Source: JBPCRW01 sp050996405 (lineage in GTDB: Bacteria; Acidobacteriota; Blastocatellia; Pyrinomonadales; Pyrinomonadaceae). From it: a DNA stretch of 21,700 bases. The position numbers and the translations under genes are program-made. The stretch lies in contig JBPCRW010000096.1 in NCBI GenBank assembly GCA_050996405.1, positions 1 through 21,700 of the forward strand. Reading direction: 5' to 3'. Below, piece after piece: positions 21,558-21,700 of this stretch (its first letter is position 1; each line of letters begins with the position of its first letter). The notes below the pieces were generated by a model. That model had not been told where the DNA came from. It saw nothing but the letters and a program-made list of their open reading frames with translations, and made no database searches.

Positions 21558-21700
21558 TTGGGCGAAAATCGTTATCACGGACAAAAACAAACGATTAAAC
21601 TTTCGGACGCGCAGCGTGTCAAGCATTTATGGCTGACCGGTTCGTCGGGAAGCGGCAAAACCTCGCTGGTAAATTTTTTAGTCGCGCAGGACATTGAAGC
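21558..21700 (+). CDS. DUF87/HerA-type ATPase, N-terminal fragment (runs off the window)
   Basis: The frame reads GENRYHGQKQTIKLSDAQRV, then KHLWLTGSSGSGKTSLVNFL and VAQDIEA to the window end. GSSGSGKTS is a Walker A P-loop, and the preceding 'LGENRYHGQ...LSDAQRVKHLWLTG' arrangement is that of DUF87/HerA and conjugative-coupling ATPases. A TTG at 21558 with AAGGA 9 bases upstream could start it; the frame is also open further left into the antisense of the protease remnant. Beginning so close to the P-loop is unusual for this family, which suggests its 5' end is missing as well. Confidence 0.6.
   Translation, partial: MGENRYHGQKQTIKLSDAQRVKHLWLTGSSGSGKTSLVNFLVAQDIE

Overview
The window looks like a chromosomal segment of an acidobacterium, most likely class Blastocatellia (Pyrinomonadales-like). 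This is inferred from gene content and style: a pilMNOPQ type IV pilus cluster with a Roadblock/LC7 gene attached, a phosphoglucose isomerase of the kind usually fused to transaldolase, a DUF5666-type domain joined to an M48 protease, a large COG1964-type radical SAM protein, and many short palindromic repeats between genes. No rRNA, tRNA or CRISPR array was seen.

Layout. Positions 47-5710 (minus) hold pilM-pilN-pilO-pilP-pilQ and a Roadblock/LC7 protein, read right to left as one compact operon behind a 438-base leader with a TTGACA-type promoter. A GNAT acetyltransferase (6149-6649, minus) follows. A 562-base gap comes next, with a repeat copy, a structured GC-rich stretch and two perfect palindromes ahead of a stand-alone phosphoglucose isomerase (7212-8909, plus). 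A flippase-like/LPG-synthase-TM membrane protein (8975-10069), a tiny DUF5670-like membrane protein (10101-10256, minus), a large 29-base-arm palindrome and a GT39-type glycosyltransferase (10487-12178) follow. The glycosyltransferase converges, with a 3-base gap, on an orphan MacB/FtsX-type ABC permease (12182-13285, minus). An M48 metalloprotease (13468-15000, minus) has its own promoter and terminator.

The most interesting segment is 15189-18304 (minus). It is a compact three-gene unit: a 654-residue radical SAM protein resembling tetraether lipid synthase (Tes, COG1964), a second radical SAM protein 5 bases behind it, and a 67-residue acidic protein before a strong terminator. In an acidobacterium this is a good candidate for making membrane-spanning (iso-diabolic acid/brGDGT-type) lipids. 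A radical SAM plus small-peptide reading is the alternative.

The right end (18472-21700) is accessory in character. It holds an AT-rich TPR protein preceded by a 19-base tandem repeat, a 24-residue membrane peptide, a VapBC-like pair whose toxin is frameshifted, long hairpins, and a small secreted protein with a good terminator. A second copy of the 6710 repeat abuts a 5'-truncated trypsin-like protease gene. That gene meets, at about 21541, the equally abrupt start of a DUF87/HerA-type ATPase gene running off the window.

Starts were moved inward from the longest reading frame wherever a Shine-Dalgarno or a signal peptide supports a later start. All family names come from motif reading, not from database searches.
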